In this document: one piece after another, positions 33,916-45,167 of the stretch
Position numbering within the stretch: the stretch's first letter is position 1
Layout of the letters: the number at the start of each line of letters is the position of its first letter
Assembly: GCA_030295235.1 (NCBI GenBank)
Contig: AP026139.1
Location: 186,001-250,000, forward strand
From: Fistulifera solaris
Lineage: Eukaryota > Bacillariophyta > Bacillariophyceae > Naviculales > Stauroneidaceae
Direction: 5' to 3'
DNA: 64,000 nt
Made by a program: the position numbers and the translations under genes
The notes under the pieces: model-generated
Database searches by the model: none
The model's input: the letters and a program-made list of their open reading frames with translations, nothing else
Told to the model about the DNA's origin: nothing

Positions 33916-35557
33916 ATGGTTCTTTCAACATCAACAAATCGTCGTGTCGATCGCATCGCTTTTGGTTCCTGCAATCGCCAAGATCGACAGAACAATTTTT
34001 GGCCCATCATTGAAGCCAGAAAGCCCGTGGCGTTTATCTGGGGCGGAGATGCCATCTACGCCGGTAAGTCCAAGCGACACTTTTCCTCTTAATGTGGGGA
34101 ACAAACCAGGATCTGTTTTACTCATGGATGAACGGCGTACTTTCAACAGATTACAAAGCACCAACCGATTGGTCGTCTTTCCCACCAACGAAACAACACA
34201 TATGCGGGACCCCTGCTCGCCTCGAAGAATTGTATCAAAAACAACTATCCAATCCCGGTTATCAGCATCTTATAGAAAGTAACGTGACCATATTTGGGGC
34301 ATTCGATGATCACGATTACGGATGTGACAATGGTGACGCTACATACGCCTATCGCAGAGAGAGCGCCGTGGCGTTTGTCAACTTTTGGGCGAGCCTTACG
34401 AATCCGCAATGTCCCGTCGTGCCCGAGCGGGAGCTGGCGTGTATGGAGTCAAGTTGTTTGATTTTGCGCGACCCTCTGGGAAAACGGAAGTCCACGAGGT
34501 CGAAGCAGGAATTGATCCAGATGTGATGTATTTGGCGGGCGAAATTCCTTTTGACACCTATTCGAACCAATCTGTAGCAGTGTTCGTGTTAGACATTCGA
34601 TCTCACAAGACTCCTTGGAAGACTGGATCAGCGGCGTACCTTCCCGACTATGAAGGTGATTTTTTGGGTGAACAACAATGGCAATGGCTGGAAGCGGCGC
34701 TTCGACGATCACAAGCATCGGTCAACGTGATTCTTAGTGGTGTACAAGTCCATTCCAACAAGTTTCCCGACGGAAATATCGCCGAGGCTTGGGGAAAGTA
34801 TCCGAAAGCACAGCAACGCTTGTTTAATGCTTTATTACAGGAGGGAGTTCAGGCTCCTGTCCTTGTAAGTGGTGACGTGCATATGACACAACTTTCAAAG
34901 AAAGATTGTGCGCGAAGGGACAGTGTAGATCGTCACATTTCGTTGAGACCTTTGATTGAAATGACGACGAGTGGCATGACACATTCGTGGGGTACAGTCC
35001 CAAGTCGTCCTCTTGACGAACCAGACTACCAGTCGAGTCTGTTTGTTCGTTACAAAGCCCAAGTAGGCAGTCTGTTGATGCACGCTTTGCACAACCTTTG
35101 TTCTTGGAAGGATGTGATGACTTTTCCCAATTCAAAAGGAAAGGATGAATTTCAATATAGCTTGGAAAAGAACGTTGGGGAATTGGAGTTTGATTGGGAC
35201 GATAGAACAATCATCATGCGGACACTGGGAGAAGACAGTGTTCCGCTCGTCCAAGCCAAACTTGAAATGGACACATTATCGGGTCACACTTCGACGCGAA
35301 ATTCGTTTCTATCCAAGAAAGATTTTATTGAAGAGACAAAAGCCATGCATCCTTCTATTCATAGCGATTGGGTCTGCATCAATTACCGAGGCCGCGAGAA
35401 CAATCTAGCGAATATGGCTGGACATGTCGCGACGGGCTTTGTGTTGGTGACCCTTACTCCCCTTCCATGCATTGTCCCCTTCTTTTGCATTATATTAGCG
35501 TTGTTCTATCGGGGACCCTCCCGATATAGAAGGCAATCGAAGTTACTGATTCAGTGA
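33916..35557 (+). CDS. PhoD-like metallophosphatase with C-terminal membrane segment
   Basis: Exon 1 (33916-34063) encodes MVLSTSTNRRVDRIAFGSCNRQ-type sequence ending WGGDAIYA; an 86-bp intron (GTAAGT donor, TTCAACAG acceptor) joins it to 34150, restoring GGDAIYADYKAPTDW. Metal-site motifs of the PhoD family are visible: GSCN, GGDAIYAD, FDDHDYGCDNGD, VSGDVHMTQL, plus KLFDFARPSG and GIDPDV. A one-base gap near 34384-34387 (run of four T) splits the frame within VNF-LGEPYESAM. Near the C-terminus is a hydrophobic stretch (FVLVTLTPLPCIVPFFCII). Family enzymes hydrolyse phosphodiesters or phosphomonoesters, usually secreted or membrane-bound. The start is uncertain; a signal peptide may lie upstream in another frame. 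Expression may answer to phosphate (inference). Confidence 0.85.
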
Positions 35558-35672
35558 TGTCCTAGTGAAAGAATCGTGATCTTTCGCTTAGTTGCTAGTT
35601 CTAGCAGCCGCATCCCATTTTTTATTACTTAACAAACGGTTAACCTTCCACTGATTATATTTCTTCTGCCGT

Positions 35673-36814
35673 TTAGAAACCTTGCCAAATCTCATCATAC
35701 TCGGGCAACCCCATGGTACGACTCCAGGGACAACCATCATCGACGGATTCATAGACGCCCTTCAACACAATAGGGGCAGTCGCGCGTAGTTCCTTCGTTG
35801 GATCGGATGCTGGCACTTTTGCAAAAGAGTCTTGGCCCAGGATACCTCCAAAGGAAAGGGACGCGCGGCTCCTGTCCCACCCTCTCGTACGCGAATGTCT
35901 TTCCAAAACGCCAACATGAGCGTGACGCGGCGTCCGGCAGCCGTGCCTTTGCCGGGGACCACACCGTGCAAGACCTTCCCATCCATGACCAACAATTGAT
36001 TCGATTTTGCGGGACACAACCACGCGGTTTCGGCCAAAGCGCGACTTGAAACACGTTGTTGTGTCACGACGGAAGGTCCTCCACACGGAGCATCGAGATA
36101 CAATATACAGGTAATGATGGGGTGCTTGACGACTCCACCACAGCCTTCATTATCGGTATCAAAATGGAATTGATGTCCACTCGCGTGCGGTCGATTGTGT
36201 GCCCACAATTCGACCGCTGTCGCTTGTTGAATTGATGACTTGAGTCGGGCACTCGTCGACTGCAACGAACGCAAGAGATTCCCGAGACAGGTTGTCTCGT
36301 CGATCGCATTATCCAGAGGGACGATAAAACTATAGTACGGACTGGGTGGTTCGACGCTGTAGTTGTGATGCACCCAGTAGTCTGCCCCGGGATCCATAAA
36401 CGCGTCTCGGAGAATTTTCAGTGTCAAAGAGTCTAAATACTCGTCGTAAATCTGACATGGTGGATTCTGGGGGCTTTCGAGCGGCGATGATGTTGGGTAG
36501 TCGAGAATGGAATGGGCCAGACGACACTTGTATCCCAGTGCTTTTAAGACAGCATCAGCTTGTTTGATTCTACCCGATTGAATATAGAGCATTGCCAAGC
36601 GTTCGCCTGCGGTAATTATTGTATCATTTGAGAGATCCTTCACGTCGTTGGCTTCCCAAATTCCTCGATACGAATCTTCCACTTCTTGTAAATTGCAGTT
36701 GTCGCTCAGCCATCTAGAACGAGCATCACAGCAGACGGCTTCTTGTTTCGTTAAAGAATTTCTTTGAACCTGTTGCATGGATTTGTTTCGAACTAGGTAA
36801 AGAAAGGTATCCAC
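35673..36814 (-). CDS. 2-oxoglutarate/Fe(II) dioxygenase, prolyl 4-hydroxylase-like, membrane-anchored N-terminus
   Basis: Catalytic core resembles P4H/2OG-FeII oxygenases: HFDTDNEG supplies the His-x-Asp pair, ITCILYLDAP the double-strand, VLHGVVPGKG the distal His, and GRRVTLML the 2OG-binding Arg. Upstream is a helical region with Cys and SGRIKQADAVLKALG. Codons before the first usable ATG (MQQVQRNS, about 36778) read in frame as IFPLFLVFTVDTFLYLV, a likely signal anchor, but no ATG is in frame without crossing a TGA, so the true 5' end is unresolved. The C-terminus changes frame near 35820 (run of four A on -), after which it continues as VPASDPTKELRATAP to a TAA/TAG near 35673. Substrate unknown. 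Confidence 0.75.
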
Positions 36815-37566
36815 CGTAAAGACAAGAAAGAGCGGAAAAATTGTGGCTCTCGCGATCTTGGCGATTGGTGAACGTGACGCGATGCGCGAGACTCTGTCTC
36901 AAATCATGACTGAGTCCAGTCGTGACGAAATCCGCTACATTTTATGACTAGAGAAAAGTAGTAGCAAGTCTATTCTATTCTCTACGGAGTATTACGCATT
37001 TTTTTATCGTAGCTGACAGTTCAAACGTCGTTCTTTTGGTGAAGCCACCATGAAAACTAGTGCTACGGACGAATAGTAAATGAACATGGGCTTCCACTTG
37101 ACGTTTCCTTCGTGGCCCACCTTTTTGCATTATAGCTTCAGAATCTCCCTGCCTCATCTGAATACAAAGTAGTCGTGTGACTTTCCTTGATGGTCATTCC
37201 GAAAATTTGTTTTGCAGATTCTGCTCCAAGGCCGCTTTTCCCAGTCGAATTCAGAGCCTCGCTTAATGGCAATTTCGATTCTTGACTACGCACTCGTGAC
37301 GAAAGAGCGGCTCATAGATATAGCGGAACGAAGTTCTAGATCTACATTAAGGGATAGAGTAAATTATCGCCACGACACTGCTCGGTGCTCGGTGCGCGGT
37401 GGAACCCACCAGATGTTCTCGTCGTCGGAACGAGCTTTTTTCTTTTTTCGAGAGTGAACACAAATGCCATGACAAAGAGAGTATGCAATCCCATTTCTGT
37501 GACCTCTTTCATCCCATTTTTCCCTTTCTTTGCTTTAATCCCTTTCAATACTCGATCCTATTCTGC
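36815..37566. other. intergenic, divergent promoters
   Basis: Spacer between the oxygenase (-) and UvrB-UvrC (+) genes. TACGGAGTAT occurs at 36983-36992. No gene is supported. Confidence 0.4.
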
Positions 37567-40500
37567 ATGGGTCGTATTCGGCACCCGATCTTTCTCATGA
37601 TACTTACATTTCTCGCACGGAGTAGTACTCGATCGCTCGTGTTGGTCAATGCCTGGAGTGAATCTTTGCATACAACAAGGAAAGCGTACGCTTCATTCGA
37701 ACCACTTTATTTCGCGAATACTCGGCCCGGTCGTCGTCGTCGAAGCTTGTCAATATCTGCGGTGGATCTGGCCGATGACGAAGAAAGCACAGCGGAATCA
37801 TTTGCGACAGATGCTTTTCAAGTCCAGGCGCCCTTTCCACCGGCGGGAGATCAACCGGCAGCGATACAGGCTTTGATCGAGCGTATTCAGAAAGGAGATC
37901 GGTTTGCCTTATTGCGTGGCTGCACCGGCACGGGAAAGACTTTGGTAATGAGTCATGTGATTGCCGGCACACAAAAGCCAACACTCGTCCTGTGTCACAA
38001 CAAGACTTTAGCCGCGCAATTGGCGCGAGAATTGCGCGCTTTTCTCGGACCTGTGGTCGAACTGTTTGTGAGTTATTACAATCATTACCGGCCCGAGTTT
38101 TATCGAGAAACGACGGGGACCTACATGGCGAAAAAATCGTCGGTCAATCCGGATTTGGATGTGCTACGCCACCGAGCTACTCGCGCCCTCGCGTCGCGAA
38201 GGAACGTTGTTGTGGTAGCGTCGGTGAGTTGCTTGTTTGGTTTGGGGCTACCCAAGGAATACTTGGATGCATGTGTACACTACAAGACCCATGACACTTT
38301 TGATTGGGATGAGTTCTTAGAGAAGTTGACTCGATTGCAGTACCGAATGGCGGAGGACGATGAAAGTTTTGAAAGAGGAAAATATCAGATATTACACGAT
38401 GATAGCACAGACTCGAAAGTGATAACCTTATGGCCTCCTTACGAGAAATTTCCCATGCAGCTTGATGTTACTCCAGTGGCGACTAATTCGACGCAATTTT
38501 CTGTTCAAAGTATCCGTCAAGGTAATCAAGGCGGATTTCAAGCCATCACCGAATGCAAACTATTTCCCGCCAGTCACCATGTTACTCAAGATATGGAAGC
38601 GGCTTGTTTGTCTATTGAAGAGGAATTACAGGAAAGGATCAATTATTTTAATGACATGGGGAACACAGACGCGCGCAATCGCTTGCAAGTCTCTGTATTG
38701 AGGGATTTAGATCAACTTCGTACTTGGCACAGTTGCAAGGGCATTGAGAACTACAGTCGCCATTTAGCGGGTCGAGCCGCTGGCTTACCTCCCGACACTC
38801 TCTTAGATTACATGAGACTACTCAATGGGGATGATTGGCTACTCATGATGGACGAAAGCCACGTAACACTACCTCAACTGAGCAGTATGTTTCGAGGCGA
38901 TCAGTCTAGAAAGCGTCAATTAGTCAAACATGGATTTCGGTTGCCATCTGCAATGGACAACCGTCCACTGAATGAACTCGAATTCTGGGACCGTGCCAGT
39001 CAAACAGTTTTTGTTTCGGCGACTCCGTCACCCCGTGAGCTTGCACTAACAAACAGCGACCCAATAGATATGATCATCCGACCCACGTTTGTTTGTGACC
39101 CTAATATCGAGGTTCGACCGTCTGATGGAAAGCACATTGATGATTTGATCGAGGAGATAAAAGCTCGCGCAAAGAAAAAAGAGGGAAGTCTCGTTATCAC
39201 CCTGACAAAACGCGACGCAGAAGATTTGGCTAGTCACCTGGAAGAATGTGGCGTGAAGAGTGCGTACTTGCATTCAGGTCTTAAAACGCTGGAGCGTTCG
39301 AATGCTTTGCGAGCTCTGCAAGTGCGAGAAATTGATTGTATAGTTGGTATTAATTGTTTGCGTGAGGGACTCGATTTGCCGCAGGTCTCGCTAGTAGCGG
39401 TTCTTAATGCCGACTGTGAAGGATTCCTGCGTTCGGAATCGGCATTGCTTCAAGTTGTCGGACGAGCGGCTCGAAATATTCATGGAATGGCGATCTTTTA
39501 TGCAAACCGAGTGACAGATAGCATGAAACGGTGTATGGATCTGACAGTGCATCGACGACAATTGCAGCTTGATTACAATAAGAAGAACGGGTGTTCTACG
39601 AGATCAACGACAGGATCTTCGGCGCTGTCCTTTTTGATTTACTCAAGGATCAGATAGAGTTTGAAAAAGGGCTGATGGCAGAAGCGTTTAAAGCCGTTCA
39701 ACTTTCAAGTTTTACTCCGGAGCCTCTACAAGTTATTTCTGCAGAGAAAGGAAGAAGTCAGATTGTGACGGACCACATTCCGAATACACCCGGCGTTTAC
39801 TTCTGGAAAGACGCCGAAGGATCGATACTATATATTGGGAAGGGTGTCAATCTTCGCAGTCGTGTTAAATCATATATTTCGACGAGTGCCAAACACAGCC
39901 CTCGTATCAAGGAAATGGTTCGGCGCGCCAAGTCGGTCGACGTTGTCTTGACAGCCAGTGAGCGCGACGCATTACTTCTCGAATCAAATTACATCAAGCA
40001 CCACCAGCCCCCTTTTAATGTTCTTTTGAAAGATGATGAACATTATCCATACATTTGTGCGAGTGTGGGAGACTCAATTCCGAGTCTCACCGTTGTGCCA
40101 TACCGCCAGCCAGAACATGTCAGTGGATCATCGCGTTACCGATACTTTGGCCCGTATACGAGCTTCCAAGAAATTAATGCCATCCTTGATGACATAGAGC
40201 GAGTGTATGATTTGAGAGTGAAATCATTTATGACTCGCCAGGGATCTTTGTCGAAAGAAGCATACAATGAGCTCTTTGACAAAGCTCTGGAAGAGATCTT
40301 CGGCGATTCAAGAGGGTTTTCTCACAATCTGCGAATGAGACGTCGCCAATACGAAGAAGCGGGACTGTTATTCGATTCAGAGAGTAATGCATGCAGGGAT
40401 GTTGTAACCGTCCAGCTTCTACCAGATGATGAAGCCTTGGTGAGTGTGATGCAGCTTCGGAATGGGATCATGGCTGGAAGGTATAGATATACCTGTCAAG

Positions 40501-41402
40501 TCCCCGCTGGTCTCGGGGAGGATGATCTAGGCTCTGTCCTTCAGACTGTTTTGACCGAAAGACATTATCCATCAGGAAGTGAACACTCAACAAAATGGTT
40601 TCCCGACAATGTTTTACTTTCTCGTCCTTCATTAGACGTAAAAGTTTTGAAAGAGAGTATTCGAGAAGGGCGTTCACGGATTGAACCGAATAGAAAAGGA
40701 AGGATTCAAGTCAGGACAGCGGCAACACGTGGTACGCAGAAGGAAATTGATGACAGAACTTTAGAGTTTGCAACAAAGAACATGAATCAGGACGTACTTA
40801 ACCATGCCAACAAATACACCATTCCTTTTCATGGAGATGTGGCGTCCACGGAGTTGGCTGATCTATTGGCCCTAGAAAATCCTCCGTCGCGCATCGAGTG
40901 CTACGATATTAGCCATACGCAGGGAGAGAATGCCATTGCTTCGAGGGTCGTGTTTGAGAATGGCGAGCCGCAGCCTCACTTATATCGACAGTTTGTAATC
41001 CGATCTGTCGTTGGTATCGATGATTATGCAAGTATAGAAGAAGTTTTGGAGCGACGTTTTCGGCGGGCATTTAATGCAAATACGGATTTGGAGGGAGACG
41101 ACTCATGGGCCGTTCCGGATTTGGTGGTGATTGATGGAGGTAAAGGGCAGTTAAATGCAGCTTTGAAAGGAATTTTGAAAGCAACTGAATCACCGGAAGG
41201 CCAATGCGATATTCGATCACTAGTCGCCATATGCGCTCTGGCGAAAGATAAGGAGGAAGTATTTGTGCCTGGTCGGAGTGATCCAGTTAATGATCATCCC
41301 GACTCGCGCGCTCTGCTTTTGTTGAGAGCCCTCCGTGATGAAAGCCACCGTTTTGCATTAAAGGCGCATCGAAAGAGACGGTCGGTTTTGAAAAATGTAT
41401 AG
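37567..41402 (+). CDS. bacterial-type excision repair protein UvrB joined to UvrC, predicted plastid-targeted
   Basis: Intron-free. The N-terminus (MGRIRHPIFL, or M at 37597: MILTFLARSSTRSLVLVNAW) is a signal peptide with an NA/W site, an ASAFAP-like plastid mark. UvrB part (to about 39590): GCTGTGKT Walker A, beta-hairpin YYNHYRPEFY, MDESHVTLPQ motif II, FVSATPS, REGLDLPQVS and QVVGRAARN. UvrC part: GIY-YIG nuclease (NTPGVYFWKD, LYIGKG, LLLESNYIK), RYFGPYTS, then the RNase H-like nuclease (IECYDISHTQGENA, VIDGGKGQLNAA, RDESHRFALKAHR). The frame shifts by one base between 39591 and 39635 (run of five T at 39631-39635 a likely spot); UvrC alone would start only at 39675. Missing against bacterial UvrC: the iron-sulfur Cys cluster, a clear UVR motif and the C-terminal helix-hairpin-helix pair; UvrB also lacks its UVR motif. 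Role: dual incision in nucleotide excision repair. Confidence 0.88.
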
Positions 41403-41575
41403 TACAATATTCAAACAACTTATTGAACCCATTGATTAATAGGATATCATCTCTTTATTAAGAGACTTCAATGTCGCTGTACATCCGCTACCCAAGACAG
41501 GCTAGAAGTAGAGGGCCTTGGGTTTTCCGACGAAGTCTCAAGGGCGGAGACGACCGAAGTTCTAATATCATATGA

Positions 41576-43009
41576 TCATTCGTAAAGTGACGACCCTTCC
41601 GCCTCTAATTGCTTTCCAATATTCACAAAATCCACAATCTGATTCGGATCCGACGCCCCCACGATAATTTTATCAATTCGCTTTTCTTTCCACACATGTC
41701 GTAAGGCAAACTCTTGTAATCGCATATCTTCTGGGACAGGATACTTGGGAGAATCCCCACCACTATTTTCTCCATGGATCAAAAGATGTCGCACATTTTT
41801 GGCAATCGAATACTTGACCGCCAAATTGAACGCCCCAAAGAATGCCTCCAAAACTTTGGCGGTATCTTCGTCGTAGGACTCAAACGTGTCGTGTATCAGA
41901 GGGATAACTTGCTGCAGCAAGAATTCTTCGTGCGCCGCAAAGGATCGCACTTGATCGAGGCCCGCATCCACATCGTGCAACAGGCTCTGCATGAGCTTAC
42001 ACCCGTCCAGCGTTTCTCGTTGATCGGTATCGAGCTCGATTCCTTGCGACTTGAGTTCCAAAATTTCTTCCGCATCGAAATGTGCCATGGCGGCCTTGAG
42101 TGCGACTTGATAAGCCTCCGGAAGTCCCGTCATTTGATGCGTCCATTGCAGTGGATCGTTCTTGTTCATGGTGGCGGGTAGTGGATAATCTCGCAACACA
42201 AACGGATGTGATGTGGAAGTTCCCCGATCCGGGTAACACGATAGCGGACGCATGGCATAATATTGAATGTGCGCTGGCGCATCTTTCTTGCTATTCAGAA
42301 AATCGGAACTTTCCAAAAGGTTGAAAGGGAATTGTACGACACGGAAATCCGGTGTTTCTTGTTGCAAAGCGGGTGCAACATGATGCTGCCAGGACAAATG
42401 CAAGGGATGTGTAGCGGGCAAACTGAATCCATTGCTAACAATCCCGTACGAATGCAAAGGACTTTCACGAACGAACTTTTGCAGTTCTTTGAATGATTCT
42501 GACAATTGATGAGCCAGTGTCTCATCCTTCTGGTCTTGTAGATTGTGATTCTTTTGGACTTCGGGATTGTGCAGCAGAACGACCAATTCGAGATGGTCCG
42601 GGTATTGTTCCGCCAGTTTCATCAACGGAGACTGCGTTAGAGCATAATCCAAGTAATTGGGTCCTATATTGTGTAACACTCTATTCGTTTCGACAACAAC
42701 GTCGCCCGGGAAGAACGCGCCGTGAATTTCCTCGGTCCCCGTTTCGGCCGCCGCGACTTGTCGATATCCGACTCGCACGAGACATTGAATCTTGCGGGGC
42801 ATTTCCTTTTCGAGAATTTGTGCCAAAGCCGCATCGCCTTCTTCTGTTCCCGCTTCTATACAAGAGAGACCTTGTTGAAGAGCGGTTTGAACGAGGAGCG
42901 GATGCTGCGACGAACGCCATTTCGACCCGCCCAAGCCGAGGCGGTCAATTGCCACTGTCGATAGACATCGTTTGCTTGTAATTCTCCTCAATAGCGTACA
43001 AGAAATCAT
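41576..43009 (-). CDS. aldo/keto reductase-like protein with organellar presequence
   Basis: Intact single-exon protein of 477 residues. The first 20 or so residues (MISCTLLRRITSKRCLS) are basic and hydroxylated, like a mitochondrial presequence. The rest has the plan of an aldo/keto reductase TIM barrel: RLGLGGSKW at strand 1, GLSCIEAGTEEGDA (Asp/Glu position of the active site), YLDYALTQSP, ELVVLLHNPE, SYGIVSNGF and KIIVGASDPNQI near the end, where these enzymes bind NADPH. The usual catalytic Tyr and Lys are not obvious, so activity is uncertain. About 477 residues is longer than the normal 310-340; the extra part (about 270-400) is helical and poorly conserved. Substrate unknown. Confidence 0.75.
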   Translation of the reverse strand: MISCTLLRRITSKRCLSTVAIDRLGLGGSKWRSSQHPLLVQTALQQGLSCIEAGTEEGDAALAQILEKEMPRKIQCLVRVGYRQVAAAETGTEEIHGAFFPGDVVVETNRVLHNIGPNYLDYALTQSPLMKLAEQYPDHLELVVLLHNPEVQKNHNLQDQKDETLAHQLSESFKELQKFVRESPLHSYGIVSNGFSLPATHPLHLSWQHHVAPALQQETPDFRVVQFPFNLLESSDFLNSKKDAPAHIQYYAMRPLSCYPDRGTSTSHPFVLRDYPLPATMNKNDPLQWTHQMTGLPEAYQVALKAAMAHFDAEEILELKSQGIELDTDQRETLDGCKLMQSLLHDVDAGLDQVRSFAAHEEFLLQQVIPLIHDTFESYDEDTAKVLEAFFGAFNLAVKYSIAKNVRHLLIHGENSGGDSPKYPVPEDMRLQEFALRHVWKEKRIDKIIVGASDPNQIVDFVNIGKQLEAEGSSLYE

Positions 43010-43597
43010 GCTCTTACTTGATGTTTGTTAAATATGAATGGTAAAAAGGTTCGTGAAGAGGCGGGCGATGCCTTTTGTGATAAATGAATGATGATAGATA
43101 TCATCATTCGTTTCATGGTCGATGTGTTATTTTTTTTTTTCGCAAGATTTCGCTCGATCCTCCTTTCGAATTGCTTCTACGAGCGAAGGACAGAACGCAA
43201 CGGAAATCTGACCTGGTGCGACGTGACCACGAACTCTAAGTATATTAAATGTTCGAATTTTGAACGGACGAACGGACGAACGGACGACGAAACGTTTCGT
43301 GTATCTCTTTCCAATGTACAAAGCTCACTTGGATCGAGTACTTTCCAGCGAATATATCAGTTCCGAACTTCCACCTATGGCCCTTTACTACTGTTTTTTG
43401 TTAGAATGATGTCAGCGAAGAACTGAACGGTATCTTCGAAAAGCTGACGTATTCAATGTTGTTTCTCCCCCTCGCACGCGGCGCGCCACCGCAAAACACC
43501 AAAAAAAAACTTTCTCGCTAACCGGCTGCTGTTGCAGGTTTGTTTGCAACAAAACCAAAAGGCCCGTATTGTGGAAAAGAGACATTCGACAACCAGC
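43010..43597. other. intergenic, divergent promoters; octamer repeat
   Basis: Region between the reductase (-) and the first Tyr-rich gene (+). It has three copies of GAACGGAC in tandem near 43261-43285. No gene supported. Confidence 0.4.
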
Positions 43598-45167
43598 ATG
43601 ATTCGAACAATCCTCAATCTCCTGCTCTTCTTGCATCTCTTGGTGCAGGGAGAGGCCTATGCGTATGGCTATGGCGGCACGTCGATGTGGGACAAAATGC
43701 CGGTCATGACTTCGGACGCCTCAGAGCCCGCCCACCGGTCGTATAATTTGGCTCGAAATGGCGGGTATGGGTACATGGGCTACGATGGATGGGGTGGTGG
43801 ATACGGAATGAATCGTTATTCGCCCTACATGAGTTACGGGTAAGTTGGAAAGCGCCTTGCGTGTCGCAATTCAGACGCCTCACTGATTCCGCTTGCTTCT
43901 TCTTCTTTATAGAGGTTACAACGACTATTACGGAGGATACGGTCGTGGCTATTCGTCTTACGGGTACGGAGGATATTCGCCTTATTACAATAGGTAAGAG
44001 AGGAAGTCATAGTGCCGTCTTTGAAAGTACAGTGTTTCGTTCGTGAAGTTTCTTGTGGAGATTTCTGCATGAGCGAAACACTTAACTCCTCATTCGTGAA
44101 TCATCGTCTTGGCCTTTCATAAATTCTCACTTGTTCGGTTGCTTTAGGGGATACAACGATTACTACGGAGGATACGGGCGTGGATACGGATACGGAGGTT
44201 ATTCTCCTTATTATAATAGGTAAGTGAATTTTGTTTTTGTTGTTGGTAGGAGAGCCCGTCGGTTGTCCGTGAATGATATCACTTTCACTTCACGTGTATA
44301 AGAAAATGTTTTATTGCATCTGTTTTTCAAATATCTCATGTTGTCGTCTTCTCCGCTTTCCTTTTCAGTGGTTACTCTTCGTACGGATACGGAGGTTATT
44401 CCCCTTCTTACAAGTAAGAGCTTTGGAGTTGCTATCAGTTGTGTTGACGTGAAGATTTTCCTGCAGGCTTGCGGGGTGTCGTGTTGGTCCGGTTTTTGAA
44501 AAAGTGTCGGCTGTGTGACAGTCTCATCGTCTCATTCTTTTGTCTCATTCTTTCGTTTCTTTCTTTTAGCTCGTACGGCTATGGATCTGGGTAAGGACGT
44601 CTTTCGCTCATTTCGTAGGAATGCCTGCTAGAGCTTGTGTCTCATTCTTTCCGTCTCTTAATTCAGCAGATACGGCGGATACGGCGGATATGGTGGATAT
44701 GGCGGATACGGAGGATACGGCGGATACGGCCTCAGCTCGTACTACCGCCCGTACGAGTCGGATAAAATCGCTCGCGTGAGTCGCTGGACTGGCTCGGATG
44801 CGCGATATGGATACGACAGCTACCCTCGTTCGTACGGATATGGCTATGGAAATGGTTATGGCTACGGCGGTGGCTATGGCTATGGCTATGGCAATGGCTA
44901 TTACAATAAGTAAGAAGATAAAGTTGGTCTTGGGATGATTTTGCCATCTTTTGCCTCATTGTTGTGTTTGTCTCTTCCAGCTATTATGGCGGCCGCTATG
45001 GTTCTGGTTATTACAATAACGGATACTACAATCCTTACAACAGTTACTACAACCGTGACCCGTACGCGATGAACCGAGGATACATGAACTGGGGCTCGTC
45101 GTGGAGATCGCCTTTGTCTCCGGACGATATCACGTCTCGAAAGTCCTACTTTGACTGGCAGGCGTAA
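43598..45167 (+). CDS. secreted Tyr/Gly-rich repeat protein built from phase-2 exons
   Basis: Seven exons, about: 43598-43839, 43913-43993, 44149-44219, 44370-44413, 44570-44591, 44669-44910, 44981-45167. Every junction is phase 2, every donor is GTAAG, and the frame stays open throughout. Exon 1 holds a signal peptide (MIRTILNLLLFLHLLVQGEA). Exons 2-4 are versions of one repeat (GYNDYYGGYGRGY...YGGYSPYYN); exon 6 begins with six YGG-type units and holds RWTGSDARYG. The last exon ends SSWRSPLSPDDITSRKSYFDW. The protein is dominated by Tyr, Gly, Ser and Asn, lacks Cys pairs and is probably disordered and extracellular. Tyr-rich secreted proteins elsewhere serve as adhesives or cross-linked matrix; that role here is inference. 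Shares RWTGS and the C-terminal signature with the next gene. Confidence 0.85.

Noticed and set aside
34385-35557. PhoD frame from 34385 as a separate complete gene
   Set aside because: It lacks the GSCN, GGDAIYAD and FDDHDYG metal motifs, which lie directly upstream one base out of frame.
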